From assembly GCF_007829885.1 (NCBI RefSeq), contig NZ_VIWW01000003.1, positions 62,001 to 126,000 on the forward strand: a stretch of 64,000 nucleotides of DNA, read 5' to 3'. This document shows positions 1 through 8,907 of the stretch, in pieces. This DNA comes from Streptomyces brevispora. GTDB lineage: Bacteria; Actinomycetota; Actinomycetes; Streptomycetales; Streptomycetaceae. Both the position numbers and the translations under genes were made by a program. A model generated the notes under the pieces. It worked only from the letters and a program-made list of their open reading frames with translations, was not told the DNA's origin and ran no database searches. How positions within the stretch are numbered: the stretch's first letter is position 1; the number at the start of each line of letters is the position of its first letter.

Positions 1-319
1 CGGGGAGATTCCCCTCCAGATTGATGTTGCCCGCACTGTGCCAGATCGCGCCCAGACCGTCGGCCAGCTTCTGGAAGGTCCGCCCGGACAGGCCCAGCCG
101 AGGCTGCGCCAGATCCGTCTCCACCACTCGTAAACGGCCGGGGAGCCTGGCGGTGAACGTCTCGGGTGAGCCGGTCAGTTCGAAGAACCGGGTGATCCGG
201 TGCAGAGCGTCCCCCGATCCCGCGTGGGCCAGGACCGTCACCGATGGGTGCGTGTCGAGCAGGCGACGCAACAGGCGCAGTCCGAGGAATCCGGTGGCGC
301 CGGTGAGGGCGACGTGCAC
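1..319 (-). CDS. SDR / thioester-reductase-like oxidoreductase, N-terminal part (runs off window)
   Basis: The first ~106 residues of a gene whose 3' end lies beyond base 1. The protein opens with VHVALTGATGFLGLRLLRRL, a Rossmann beta-alpha-beta with the GATGFLG dinucleotide-binding loop. It continues to an IWHSAGNINLEGNL stretch, the position where extended SDR proteins of the NAD_binding_4 (male-sterility / thioester reductase) family carry their conserved segment. Such enzymes reduce acyl thioesters to aldehyde or alcohol with NADPH. An in-frame ATG lies at 325, but GGAG sits directly against it; the GTG at 319 has a 7-base spacer and is preferred. It is divergent from the wax-ester-synthase-like gene ~820 bases away. 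Family is fairly sure; substrate unknown. Confidence 0.65.
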   Translation of the reverse strand, partial: MHVALTGATGFLGLRLLRRLLDTHPSVTVLAHAGSGDALHRITRFFELTGSPETFTARLPGRLRVVETDLAQPRLGLSGRTFQKLADGLGAIWHSAGNINLEGNLP

Positions 320-325
320 GAGCAT

Positions 326-1146
326 GGCTCCAAGGGCAGTGAGAGGGGCGGTCCCGCGACCGTGTGCGGAGGCGGGGTGCCGCCGTTGCGGCGACCGGGT
401 GCGGCAGAGCGGCATGCCATCGGCCGTCCTGCGACGCGGAGCGCCACTGGCGGTCGCACCGTGCACGGTCCGGCCGATCCGGCCGGTCCGGTGCTCCGAC
501 GCCCTGTCCGGCCAGGGGTTCCTCAGGCCTGCTCCGGCCCGGTGACCTCCGGCGCACGGCACACAATGTCAGACGGTGGGCGGGCCGAGAGCCTCGATTC
601 CTCCTGCTCACCCGAACGGAGTACGCCACACCGCGAACCGTGCGCGCCGGGCTGGTTCGGAGAGGCAGCACCGCAGGCCGGGCTGCCCGGTGAACGCGAC
701 AGGCAGGACACGGGCGGAGGTGTACGGGCGCGATCCGAGCGCCGTCCTCCTTTCGGGGGAACTTGCCGGTGGGGGTCGTGGATCGGCCTGCTGGGGGGTC
801 GCCGTGTCGTCGGCGGCTGCGGGAAGCGCGGGGAGGCAGACCAATCACGGCATGGGAACAGGGGCCCGGAGGCCTGCGGGGCGGATGCGGCCGGCGGCCC
901 CGGCCCTGACCGGAAACGGGCTGCCGGGCCGGCGCGGCCTGTGGGCACCGGACGGACCGGCTCCGGCCGGTGGTCATTCTGATGGTCGGCCGGTCCGGGC
1001 AGCGTTGTGCCGCGGCCGGCCGGGGGCGTGCTGCCCGGCGCCGGTGGCCTCCTGCCGGCCGCCCGCTCGTGTCGCCCCTGTCTCTCCTGCCGTCAGGGCT
1101 GTCGCCCTGCTGTCGCCCTCGGCCAGAATCGGAGCTCCGAAGCCCC
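326..1146. other. 820-base divergent intergenic region, no convincing gene
   Basis: Open frames cross this stretch on both strands, but none has a recognisable motif, a good ribosome binding site or a believable amino-acid composition; they are typical G+C-rich shadows. It separates the divergent reductase (319 leftwards) and acyltransferase (1147 rightwards) and so should hold both promoters. I see no clear -10/-35 pair. An upstream extension of the acyltransferase frame to 970 exists but is low-complexity and unlike the family. Confidence 0.5.
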
Positions 1147-2505
1147 ATGCCTGATCTTGAGCAGTCCACTCAGTCCGAGCCGTCCGGCCGTTCCACCCCG
1201 TCCGCCCGGCCCGGTCAGTCCATTCCTTCGCCCCGCCACCCCACCCATTCGGTCGACCGCGCGTTCCTCAATCTGGAGCGCCGGCGACCCGATGTCCGCT
1301 GGGACGCCGGCGGTGTCGCGTACCTCAGCGGTCCACCCCCGGCCCTGGCGGATCTTCGCGCGTATGTGGGCTTCCGCCTCGGCCTGTTGCCCCTGCTCAC
1401 GAGCCGGGTCGAGGGCGGTCGGCGGTCCCGGTGGCAGCCGGACGCGGACTTCGACGTCGACCGGCATGTGCACGAGGTGGTAGCCGATGGCCCCACCGCC
1501 TGGGACTGCGCCCTGCACACCGCGCTCAACGCCCCGTTCGAGCCCGGCGCCTACTGGGGGCTCTGGCTGGTCCACGGCCACGAACCCGACGCGTACGCCG
1601 TGTGCTACCGCTTCCACCACGCCTGCCAGGACGGTTCGGCCGCCGCCATGACCTTCCGGGCCATGCTGGGCGAGGGGGAGCCGTCAGCGCGCCCGGTACC
1701 GGGCCGGAGCCGTCGCGCCGGGGTGCCCCGGCGGGTGGGTGCGGCCGTCGGGCTGGCCACGAAGTTCGTGGCGCGCTCTCTCACCGTTCGGGGTCACCGC
1801 CCGCACGCCGCCTTCACCCCCTCCGGGGAGCGGCGGCTGTGGCGGGGGCGCGTACCGGCGGACACCCTCCGCCGGATCGGCGGCGCGCGCGGCGGCTCGG
1901 CCCATGACGTGCATCTGGCCGCACTCGCCGGGGCGTTGTCCGTCTGGTCGGCCCGCTCCGGCGTGCCGCTTCCCCGAGTGACGGCCGTGCTGCCCGTCGA
2001 CGCACGACGCCCCGACGAGGACCAGACCTGGGGAAACCGCTGCTTCGCCCTGCCACTGGAACTGCCGGTGCGGGTCGCCTCGGAGACCCAGGACGGGCCC
2101 GGCGGCGGTGACGTGTCGCTGCGGCGACTGGACCATGTCATGGCGACAACACGGAAGTTGCGGGGCGAGACATGGCGGCAGGCCATTCAGGACCTGGTCC
2201 GCTTCATGCCGGGCCGCCCCACCGAGTGGTATCTGCGACGGGTGCTTTCGCCACGCGTCACCAACGTCATGGCCACCTCCATGCCGCTCGCCAAGAAGGG
2301 CAGCCTGGGGGAGACGCAGGTGACGGGCACCGCACTGTTGCCCCTGCTCGTGCCCGGACACCTCTTCGGGGTGGGGTTGTCGTTCTTCGGTGACTGGGCC
2401 GAGGTGTCCTTCGTGACCGACCGCGCGCTTCCGCTCGGGGAGTTGCTGCCGGAGCTGTGGGAGCGGGCCGTGGCTGAGCTGGAGGAGAGCTCGGCGCCGG
2501 TGTGA
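1147..2505 (+). CDS. wax ester synthase / diacylglycerol acyltransferase (WS/DGAT) family
   Basis: A 452-residue acyl-CoA-dependent O-acyltransferase of the bacterial WS/DGAT family, which esterifies fatty alcohols or diacylglycerol for neutral-lipid storage. The active-site motif HHxxxDG is present as HHACQDG at residues 157-163 (second His is the catalytic base in the family). The C-terminal half contains the NVMATSMP and GHLFGVGLSFFGDWAEVSFVTD segments typical of the DUF1298 domain. An in-frame GTG start lies 59 codons upstream, but the added residues are arginine/proline-rich; the ATG at 1147 gives the usual family length. The partial acyl reductase lies divergently upstream and a flavin monooxygenase converges downstream, so a small lipid-modification locus is plausible. 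Substrate is unproven. Confidence 0.8.
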   Translation: MPDLEQSTQSEPSGRSTPSARPGQSIPSPRHPTHSVDRAFLNLERRRPDVRWDAGGVAYLSGPPPALADLRAYVGFRLGLLPLLTSRVEGGRRSRWQPDADFDVDRHVHEVVADGPTAWDCALHTALNAPFEPGAYWGLWLVHGHEPDAYAVCYRFHHACQDGSAAAMTFRAMLGEGEPSARPVPGRSRRAGVPRRVGAAVGLATKFVARSLTVRGHRPHAAFTPSGERRLWRGRVPADTLRRIGGARGGSAHDVHLAALAGALSVWSARSGVPLPRVTAVLPVDARRPDEDQTWGNRCFALPLELPVRVASETQDGPGGGDVSLRRLDHVMATTRKLRGETWRQAIQDLVRFMPGRPTEWYLRRVLSPRVTNVMATSMPLAKKGSLGETQVTGTALLPLLVPGHLFGVGLSFFGDWAEVSFVTDRALPLGELLPELWERAVAELEESSAPV

Positions 2506-2676
2506 GCCGGCCGGGCGTTCCAGCCGTACCGACCGCACGGAGCGGGCCCCGGTGCCCCCGCTGCCGGTGGTCAGGCCTTCGATGACCGCAGCGGCCGGAT
2601 TCCGGCGGGGGCACGTCGCCGGTCCCCCGCCCTCCCGTCCACGCCGGTCACCGCCTGAGACTCCGGGCGGAACGGA

Positions 2677-4059
2677 TCACAAGGCCTCGATGGCCGGAGC
2701 GGAACCGGCCACGGCGGACGGGGGCGGGACGGCCCCGCGTGCTCGGCGTCGGCCCGCTCGGAGTTCCCGACGAAGGGCCCTCTGGTAGGAGCGGACGTCG
2801 ATTTCGATCCCGTGGCGGTAGGTGGACACATAGGTTCTTTCATGGCGCCGCCACTCGCGGGAGATCGCCCGCGCCATGTCCTGCGGCGACGGCAGGGCGA
2901 CCGCTCCTGTGATCAGGTCGGCTACCCATTCCGCCTGTGGTTCGAGCAACGGGAAGGCCGCACCGGCGGGTTGAGCGAGACCCATGAAGTAGAGGCCGGG
3001 GAGCCGGGGCGGCACCGTACGCAGATAGAGCTCGGTGCGGCCGTCCCGGGCAGCGAAGACGGAGGGGTCCAGGAAGGGGAAGGAGAGGGAATAGCCGGTG
3101 GCGTACACCACCGCGTCCACGGGTTCGCGGCTGCCGTCCGTGAAGGCCGCAGTGTCGCGGCCGAAGGAGCTGACGCCGGGCTTCGGGGTGACCGCTCCCC
3201 GGGCCAGCTGGACGAGGAGTTCGTCCGAGGTGGAGGGATGAGCGGCGAGGGGGCCGCGGACCGGTTCGGGCAGCCCGTAGTGCGCCGGTGCGCCACGGGT
3301 CAGCCGCAGAAGAAGCGCCATCGCCGGGCCCTTGAGGAATCGCGGGAGGCGGGACAGCGGGCTCCACACCAAATGGTCCGCCGGACGGCCGAGCAGCATC
3401 TTGGGGAAGACGTGCGTCGCGTCGCGTGCGGAGAGGAAGGTCCGCGCCGCCGTACGAGAGATCTCCGCCGCGATCTCGCACGCGGAGTTGCCCATGCCGA
3501 TCACCAGAACCCGCCGGCCGGTGTACGACTCGGGGGAACGGTAGTCGTGCGAGTGGAGGACGGACCCCTCGAAGCCCTCGGCCCCCGGCACGGCGGGGTC
3601 CGGGAGACGGGGGTTCCAGTGGTGCCCGTTGGCCACCACCACTTCGGTGTAGCGCCGCGTCTTCACCGTCGCGGCCGTGTCCCCGCGGCGTCGGCGGCCG
3701 ACCTCCCAGCCACCGTCGTCCAGGGGCCGTACCGAGGTGACCTCCGTGCCGAACGCGATGTGGCGGTGCAGACCGAACGACGCGGCGTAGTCCTCCAAGT
3801 AGGCCAGGACCTTGCTGTGGTGCGGAAAGACCGGGTAGGTCTCCGGCATCGCCAACGAGGAGAAGGACATGCTCTCCTTCGAGATGTTCGCGTGCAGCGA
3901 CGCGTACACCCCCGACATGCCGTTGTCGTTGCCGTACCGCCAGAGCCCACCGATGCCCGAACCGGCCTCGAAACAGTCGAACGGAACATTGCGCGAGGCA
4001 AGGACCTTGCTCGCGGCCAGACCGGATGGACCTGCTCCGATCACACACGTTCTCCGCAT
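2677..4059 (-). CDS. flavin-containing monooxygenase (FMO family)
   Basis: A 460-residue FAD- and NADPH-dependent monooxygenase. It has an N-terminal FAD loop GAGPSG (residues 8-13) and the FMO fingerprint FEGSVLHSHDY (163-173) matching FxGxxxHSxxY. A second Rossmann loop GMGNSA (188-193) binds NADPH. The C-terminal YATGYSLSFPFLD motif is also FMO-like. This pattern fits class B N- or S-oxygenases rather than Baeyer-Villiger enzymes, but the substrate cannot be read from sequence. The ATG at 4059 follows GGGAAGG by about 10 bases; an upstream ATG at 4080 overlaps that ribosome binding site and is less likely. It converges on the WS/DGAT-like gene. Confidence 0.85.
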   Translation of the reverse strand: MRRTCVIGAGPSGLAASKVLASRNVPFDCFEAGSGIGGLWRYGNDNGMSGVYASLHANISKESMSFSSLAMPETYPVFPHHSKVLAYLEDYAASFGLHRHIAFGTEVTSVRPLDDGGWEVGRRRRGDTAATVKTRRYTEVVVANGHHWNPRLPDPAVPGAEGFEGSVLHSHDYRSPESYTGRRVLVIGMGNSACEIAAEISRTAARTFLSARDATHVFPKMLLGRPADHLVWSPLSRLPRFLKGPAMALLLRLTRGAPAHYGLPEPVRGPLAAHPSTSDELLVQLARGAVTPKPGVSSFGRDTAAFTDGSREPVDAVVYATGYSLSFPFLDPSVFAARDGRTELYLRTVPPRLPGLYFMGLAQPAGAAFPLLEPQAEWVADLITGAVALPSPQDMARAISREWRRHERTYVSTYRHGIEIDVRSYQRALRRELRAGRRRARGAVPPPSAVAGSAPAIEAL

Positions 4060-4510
4060 GGCTGACTGACCTTCCCTCATATGCGCGCGACGTCGCCGGC
4101 ACGCCTGAACCGCGACCGCCGGGGGACCGGGCCGCGGCCTCCGGACAGGCGGGCCGGTTCCCTGCGCCCGCTACCCGTCCGGGACTTGTCCCGGAGGCCG
4201 TGGCAGAACCACGGGGGACGGAACCTTCGTGGACCTGATCGCGGAACTCCGGTCCCGTCACGCTAACCACCCCACGGCCTCGGGGCCGGTCTTCGGCGGT
4301 AGACCCGTCGCGCGGATGACACGTCATGCACAGGGTTGACGGCAGGGAGCCGACGCACTTCCGGGCACCGTTTCCGCCGCTCGGCCTGCTCGTTGGGCAC
4401 GAGCGGACCGGATGCGCCGCCGAGCGGCCGACCGGATGAGATCTCCGTAGACCGGACGACGCGGACGGTTCCGCGGTCATCAGCCAGACCCGGCATGACG
4501 GAGCGACACG
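4060..4510. other. 450-base divergent intergenic region
   Basis: It lies between the monooxygenase (leftwards) and the ABC transporter (rightwards). No open frame with family resemblance and no strong inverted repeat was found. It presumably carries both promoters. Confidence 0.45.
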
Positions 4511-5125
4511 ATGGACGTCACAGATGTGCACCACTCCTACCAGCGGCACACCGTTCTCCGGGGCGTCGACCTTCGGCTACGGCCCGGCACCCTCGCCGGA
4601 ATCGTCGGGGAGAACGGCTCCGGCAAGACGACCCTGTTGAAGATCGTCTCCGGTGAACTCAAGCCGGACCGCGGCTCGGTGCGTCACCACGGCAGGTTCG
4701 GCTACTGCCCGCAGTCCGTGGTTCTGGACGACTCCTTCACCGTCCGTCAGCACCTCGACTTCTTCAAGAGCGCGTTCGGGCTCCCGGACCTGCGGCGGGC
4801 CGAGGAGGTGATGGAGGTCCTGGGCTTCACCGAGTACCTCGACCGGCGTGCGGGCCTGCTCAGCGGGGGCTCGCGACAGAAGCTGAATCTGACCCTGGCG
4901 CTCATGCACGATCCGGACGTTCTGCTGCTGGACGAGCCCTACCAGGGTTTCGACTGGGAGACGTATCTGCGCTTCTGGGAGCTGGCGACCAGGCTGCGCG
5001 ACGCCGGGCGCTCGGTGCTGGTCGTCTCCCACCTCGCGTACGACATCAACCGGCTCGACCTGCTCTGGCGCCTGGAGAACGGGCGCCTCCACCGCCAGGA
5101 ACCGCGTGCGGAGGCGGTGGCATGA
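4511..5125 (+). CDS. ABC transporter ATP-binding protein
   Basis: A 204-residue single ATPase domain. Walker A is GENGSGKTT (residues 33-41), the signature is LSGGSRQK, Walker B is VLLLDEPYQGFD and the switch His lies in LVVSHLA. The short length and the GRFGYCPQSVVLDD Q-loop region are typical of export-type (CcmA/NatA-like) ATPases for drugs, lipids or peptides. The stop codon overlaps the start of the permease gene by four bases (ATGA at 5122), so the two are translationally coupled. No substrate clue exists in the neighbourhood beyond the acyl-ester genes upstream. Confidence 0.9.
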   Translation: MDVTDVHHSYQRHTVLRGVDLRLRPGTLAGIVGENGSGKTTLLKIVSGELKPDRGSVRHHGRFGYCPQSVVLDDSFTVRQHLDFFKSAFGLPDLRRAEEVMEVLGFTEYLDRRAGLLSGGSRQKLNLTLALMHDPDVLLLDEPYQGFDWETYLRFWELATRLRDAGRSVLVVSHLAYDINRLDLLWRLENGRLHRQEPRAEAVA

Positions 5126-5886
5126 GGCGGCACTGGTCCCTGTTCACCACGGCATCGCGGTACGCGTTGATCGGGCACACCCGCAACCGGTTCGCGATGC
5201 TGCTGGTGGTCGTGTACATCCCCGTATGGATCGCCCTCGCCTATGTGACCATTCCCGATCAGCCCGCCCCGTTCCGGCTGCGCGCCACCGGCGAGGTCCT
5301 GTCCCCGCCCGGCAACCACCTGACCCAGATCACCGGTGCGCTGAACGCGGTCACGCTGATTGCCGGATTCATGATGTTCGCGGCCACCTTCACGGGAGGC
5401 GCTTTCGACCGCCGGCTCGCGATGGCGGGCTACCCCCGGTATCACCTCGTCCTCGCCAAGCTTTCCGCGCTCACGCTGGTCTGTGCCGCCGTCGCCGTGT
5501 ACGCCACGGCCGCGGTCGGATTCACCTGGCCGCCGCGACGGCCCGTCCTGCTCACCGCCGCGCTGTTCTGCGCGGCGCTGACCTACGGCGCGCTCGGCGT
5601 GGTCTTCGGATCGGTACTCCGCCGGGAGGTGGAGGGCATGTTCGCCATCCTGATGATCAGCATCCTGGATGTCGCCCTGCAGAACCCCCTCTCCAGTTCC
5701 GGGTCGGACAGCGCCGTCGTGCGCTTCCTGCCGACGTACGGAGCTGTGCAGGCCGGCATGTCGGCGGCCTTCTCCGACGCGTCGGCCGTCCAGGGCCTCG
5801 TGATCCAGTGCCTCTGGCTCGTCGGCGCCGCGTCGGCCGGGTTCCTGGTCTTCCGCCGGCGCACCGGAAACGCGCTCCCGCCGTAA
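5122..5886 (+). CDS. ABC transporter permease (ABC-2 type)
   Basis: A 254-residue membrane protein with about six hydrophobic segments, at roughly residues 22-42, 75-95, 112-135, 145-170, 174-188 and 218-245. It starts within the stop of the ATPase gene (ATGA). The arrangement of one short ATPase plus one six-helix permease fits an ABC-2 exporter acting in the cytoplasmic membrane. I cannot assign the exported molecule. Pairing with the ATPase is secure; family detail is inferred from topology. Confidence 0.85.
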   Translation: MRRHWSLFTTASRYALIGHTRNRFAMLLVVVYIPVWIALAYVTIPDQPAPFRLRATGEVLSPPGNHLTQITGALNAVTLIAGFMMFAATFTGGAFDRRLAMAGYPRYHLVLAKLSALTLVCAAVAVYATAAVGFTWPPRRPVLLTAALFCAALTYGALGVVFGSVLRREVEGMFAILMISILDVALQNPLSSSGSDSAVVRFLPTYGAVQAGMSAAFSDASAVQGLVIQCLWLVGAASAGFLVFRRRTGNALPP

Positions 5887-6182
5887 CGGCGGCCATGGAT
5901 TCCGGCTCCCACCGGGCGTGAAGCGGCCCGAGGGCACCCACTCGCCCCTGCCTTCAGCAGAGCCCGGTTCGTCCGCGGAGCGCGTACGGCCCACGTGAAC
6001 GCCGGACCGCCGGTCGCGCTGCGGATCTTCCCGTCGCACGGACGGCCGACGCCCTTGTGTGCCACCGGCTGTCCCGCCGATGGGAGCCGTGACCCCGGCG
6101 GTGCGGTGATCGTTCAGTAGCCGTCAGGCGCTGATGCGGTGCCTGGACCAATACACCCTCCCGTGCAAGGAGCACTTCCGCC

Positions 6183-6746
6183 ATGAGTCTTTCGCGTACC
6201 GTCCAGCGCACCGTCCTCACCACGGCTCTCCTGTCCGTCTCCGTACTGGCCGTTCCCTCCACCGCGCTGGCCGTTCCCTCCCGCGTACAGGCCGTTCCCT
6301 CCGTCGCAAAGGCGGCCCCGCTGCCGCCCGCGTGTCAGGAGGCGCTGCTCGAAACCTTTGACAAGTTCCCCGTCGTGGACTTCACGGTCCCCGACAAGGT
6401 CAAGAACACCATGCTGGGCGAAGTGCTGGGTCTGAGCGAAGCCGACCAGGCGGCCTTCACCGAGGTGGCGTGCGCGGCCTGGAACACCTGGGCGACCGAG
6501 AACGGCAAGGCGGTCGCCACGGACCTGGACACCCGCTACCGGAACGCCGCCGGGCCCGTGTGCAACAAGTTCGCCAAGTCCTCGATCGCGACGATCAAGA
6601 AGTACGCCCCGAACGTCCCCGCCGCGACCCGTGAGCTGGAGGCGCTGGCCAAGAAGGTCTGGATGCACTCCATGGAGAAGCTGGCAGCGGAGGCCACCAA
6701 CGCCGACTGCCGTGCGGCCTACAACGGGGTGAAGGCCGGCTGGTAG
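6183..6746 (+). CDS. small secreted protein with repeated signal region, function unknown
   Basis: A 187-residue protein. A basic N-terminus and the hydrophobic core VLTTALLSVSVLAV form a Sec signal. Three copies of a seven-residue unit centred on AVPS follow (DNA repeat at 6248-6302), then AKA-AP, a likely signal-peptidase site. The mature part is about 140 residues, mostly helical in look, with four cysteines (in PACQ, VACAAW, PVCNKF and ADCRAA) that could form two disulfides outside the cell. AAGGAG lies 10 bases before the ATG. No family is recognised. It stands alone between the exporter genes and a decayed region. Confidence 0.75.
   Translation: MSLSRTVQRTVLTTALLSVSVLAVPSTALAVPSRVQAVPSVAKAAPLPPACQEALLETFDKFPVVDFTVPDKVKNTMLGEVLGLSEADQAAFTEVACAAWNTWATENGKAVATDLDTRYRNAAGPVCNKFAKSSIATIKKYAPNVPAATRELEALAKKVWMHSMEKLAAEATNADCRAAYNGVKAGW
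6248..6302 (+). repeat. three 21-bp spaced copies of GGCCGTTCCCTCC inside the signal-peptide coding region
   Basis: Identical 13-mers start at 6248, 6269 and 6290, exactly 21 bases apart. They encode a threefold seven-residue repeat (x-A-V-P-S-x-x). This is a recent in-frame tandem duplication next to the predicted signal-peptide cleavage site. Confidence 0.85.
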
Positions 6747-6989
6747 CGGAACACCGGGCGGGCGCGGCGATCGGTGTCGGGCCCGGCTTCGGACAGACGG
6801 GAAGCGGGCGGATCCAGGCACTTCACACACGATCGCGTCCCGGCGGGCTCGGCGCCGCCCGCTCCGCACGGACCTTCGTCGACGAGGCAATCGCCCTGGG
6901 GGTGCTCGGCGGTGAGTACACCGTGCTTGATCCGGCCGACGCCCAGCGCGGCCTGGAGCGCCTTGGGAAACCCGTCGCCGAGGGGGACA

Positions 6990-7290
6990 CAGGCGGACGG
7001 CATCATCGAGCCCCTGGCGTTGCGCATCGGCCGGGGGTGTGCACGGCGGCGACGCTTCTCGACGTCGACAGCATCGTCTTCGGCGGACCGACCTGGCATG
7101 TGCTCGGCGACCGTCTCCTGGCCACCATCGAGCCGATGGTGGCCAGGTCCCTGTTCGTCAGATCGGCCCACGCCACGACCGTCGCCTCCACCACACTGGG
7201 CGAGAACGTGTCCGCGATCGGGGCGGAGGCCGAGTTGAACATGGCACTGGACCGCGGTCGGCTCCAACCGACGTCGGGCAGTTTGCAGCG
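6990..7290 (+). pseudogene. ROK-family regulator/sugar-kinase C-terminal remnant
   Basis: Two frames together give a degraded ROK C-terminus. In one frame the stretch is IIEPLALRIGRG, in the next VCTAATLLDVDSIVFGGPTW, followed by LATIEPMV and TLGENVSAIGAEAELNMALD. In intact ROK proteins these correspond to the helix before the LLDPExVVLGG strand and the C-terminal GExxxxGAA segment. No start codon, N-terminal helix-turn-helix or catalytic half is present, and the pieces are frameshifted around 7035. The stretch 6747-6990 before it holds no recognisable gene. Confidence 0.45.
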
Positions 7291-7418
7291 GAGCATGTCG
7301 ACATGGGTCTGGCGGGGAAAGGACACATTGACGGCGTGCTTGCCATCGGCGTGCACGTACAACGGCCTCATCCGTCCGGTTCATCCAGAGGGGCGACTGC
7401 CCTGCCTTAGAGTTGTAC

Positions 7419-7438
7419 AGTTGCGCAATCTGGCAACT
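7419..7438. promoter_or_regulatory. AGTTGC/GCAACT inverted repeat upstream of the TatA-like gene
   Basis: Perfect 6-bp arms AGTTGC (7419-7424) and GCAACT (7433-7438) with an 8-base spacer, in a relatively A+T-rich patch 67 bases before the tatA-like start. The shape resembles MarR-type operators, but no MarR gene is adjacent. Role unproven. Confidence 0.35.
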
Positions 7439-7504
7439 TTAAAGGCGAGTGTGGCCACCAAGGCCTGCGCGCTGGAACGAGCGAGAGAAAGGGCGGGTTG
7501 ACGC

Positions 7505-7786
7505 ATGCTCCGCAACGGACTGGAACCCTGGCATCTGCTGGTCGTGGCGATCGTGATCATCATGCTGTTCGGGTCGAAGAAGCTCCCGGACGCCGCTCGC
7601 GGGCTGGGGAAGTCGATGCGAATCCTGAAGAGCGAGGTGAAGGCGATGAAGGAGGATGTCGCGACACCGGCCGCTGGACCCGAGTCCGCCCCCGCCGAAG
7701 AGGCGACGGCACGGACGATCCAGGCCGCCCCCGGCGATGCGACCTCGGCGCGCCCGGTCCCGGAGAGCGGCGCGGCGGCCCGCTGA
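7505..7786 (+). CDS. tatA: Sec-independent (Tat) translocase TatA-like protein
   Basis: A 93-residue protein of typical TatA size. It has a short N-terminal membrane helix (WHLLVVAIVIIMLFGSKKLP, about residues 9-28) with the FG-x-KKLP hinge, then an amphipathic helix (DAARGLGKSMRILKSEVKAM) and a low-complexity Ala/Pro/Glu tail. TatA oligomers form the pore that moves folded proteins bearing twin-arginine signals. Here it is solitary, without tatC, so it may be a secondary copy to the housekeeping tatAC pair. The tatA symbol reflects family, not proven role. Confidence 0.85.
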   Translation: MLRNGLEPWHLLVVAIVIIMLFGSKKLPDAARGLGKSMRILKSEVKAMKEDVATPAAGPESAPAEEATARTIQAAPGDATSARPVPESGAAAR

Positions 7787-8166
7787 GTTCGCGCCCGGCA
7801 GGGGTGTCGGGCGCCGGTCCCGTCGAAGCCGTGCCGCAGGGAGATCGCCCTGCATCCGGACGTTGCGGCGGCAGGCGTACGGCGCCTCCACTCGCGCACC
7901 AGTGGGCGGGGCGTGCGGTTCGCGAGGGCAGGTCAGTTGTGGCACCCTGGCCGGTCAGGGTGCAGCACTCCCGGCCGGGTGGTGACCCGCATCGGCAGTG
8001 TGCCGGCGTGGGCCCGTCGAGTACGCCGGAGTCCGGGCTGTTGCGTCGTCAGCGTTTATGGCGACACCTTAATTTTTGCTCAATCTGTGAAATATCATGA
8101 AATCTGTCACGCCGGAGCAGCCCACGGCGGGTTCGGCGTCACTTCACCTCAGGAGAAGCAGTACTC
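7787..8166. other. intergenic region with a hairpin and an A+T-rich promoter-like patch before terD
   Basis: A hairpin with arms GCACCCTG (7942-7949) and CAGGGTGC (7956-7963) may end the tatA transcript. Bases 8055-8105 are strikingly A+T-rich for this genome (a run of T near 8072 and AAATATCATGAAA near 8090) and likely contain the promoter of the TerD gene at 8167. No gene was seen. Confidence 0.45.
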
Positions 8167-8745
8167 ATGGGCGTCAGCCTCGCAAAGGGTCAGAACGTCG
8201 TCCTCAACCAGGACGGCACCCCGCTCGCGGATGTCTCCATCGGCTTGGGCTGGGACGCTCGGCCGGTCGGTGGTGCGGATTTCGACCTCGATGCGTCCGC
8301 GATCGTCTGCGGTCCGGAGATGAAGGTCATTTCCGACGAGCACTTCGTCTTCTACAACAACCTCACCAGCCCCGACGGCGCGGTGCGGCACACCGGAGAC
8401 AACCTCACCGGTGACGGAGACGGTGACGACGAACAGATCCTCATCGACCTGGACGGCCTCGACGAGAAGGCCGGCCAGGTTGTCTTTGCCGTGTCCATTC
8501 ACGACGCGGAGACGCGCGGCCAGAGCTTTGGCCAGGTCAGCGACGCCTTCATTCGGGTCGTGGACAACCTCACCGGCCGCGAGATGTGCCGCTACGAACT
8601 CTCGTACGACGCTGCCGGCGAGACCGCGATGGTCTTCGGAGCCCTCTACCGAAGGGGCGGTGAGTGGAAGTTCCGCGCCATCGGCCAGGGGTACGCGTCG
8701 GGCCTGGCCGGCATCGCCACCGACTACGGCGTGAACATCGGCTGA
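8167..8745 (+). CDS. TerD-family calcium-binding stress protein
   Basis: A 192-residue protein, the normal TerD length. It begins MGVSLAKGQNVVLNQDG and shows the family landmarks GLGWDAR, GADFDLDASA, FYNNLTSPDGAVRHTGDNLTG, DDEQILIDL and the C-terminal GEWKFRAIGQGY. The acidic loops bind calcium in characterised members. TerD proteins belong to tellurite-resistance/general stress systems, and Streptomyces carries many solitary copies. AGGAG lies 10 bases before the ATG. It is monocistronic; the next rightward DNA is decayed genes on the other strand. Confidence 0.92.
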   Translation: MGVSLAKGQNVVLNQDGTPLADVSIGLGWDARPVGGADFDLDASAIVCGPEMKVISDEHFVFYNNLTSPDGAVRHTGDNLTGDGDGDDEQILIDLDGLDEKAGQVVFAVSIHDAETRGQSFGQVSDAFIRVVDNLTGREMCRYELSYDAAGETAMVFGALYRRGGEWKFRAIGQGYASGLAGIATDYGVNIG

Positions 8746-8907
8746 CTCCGAGCGCCGGGACGGCCACGGAGCCTTGAGGCGGGCCGGCATCTGCGCTGGT
8801 TGTGCTCATGCCTGGCGTGTTGGCCGTGGCCGCCGCGCTCTTCCCGCATGGGCCGGGACGCGGAGGTTTGGGTTGCCGATCTCATGGACGCCCGATTCCT
8901 CAGGTGC

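Noticed and set aside
523..948. Leftward 141-codon frame in the first intergenic region
   Set aside because: Pro/Arg/Ser-rich with no ribosome binding site or motif; looks like random coding potential.
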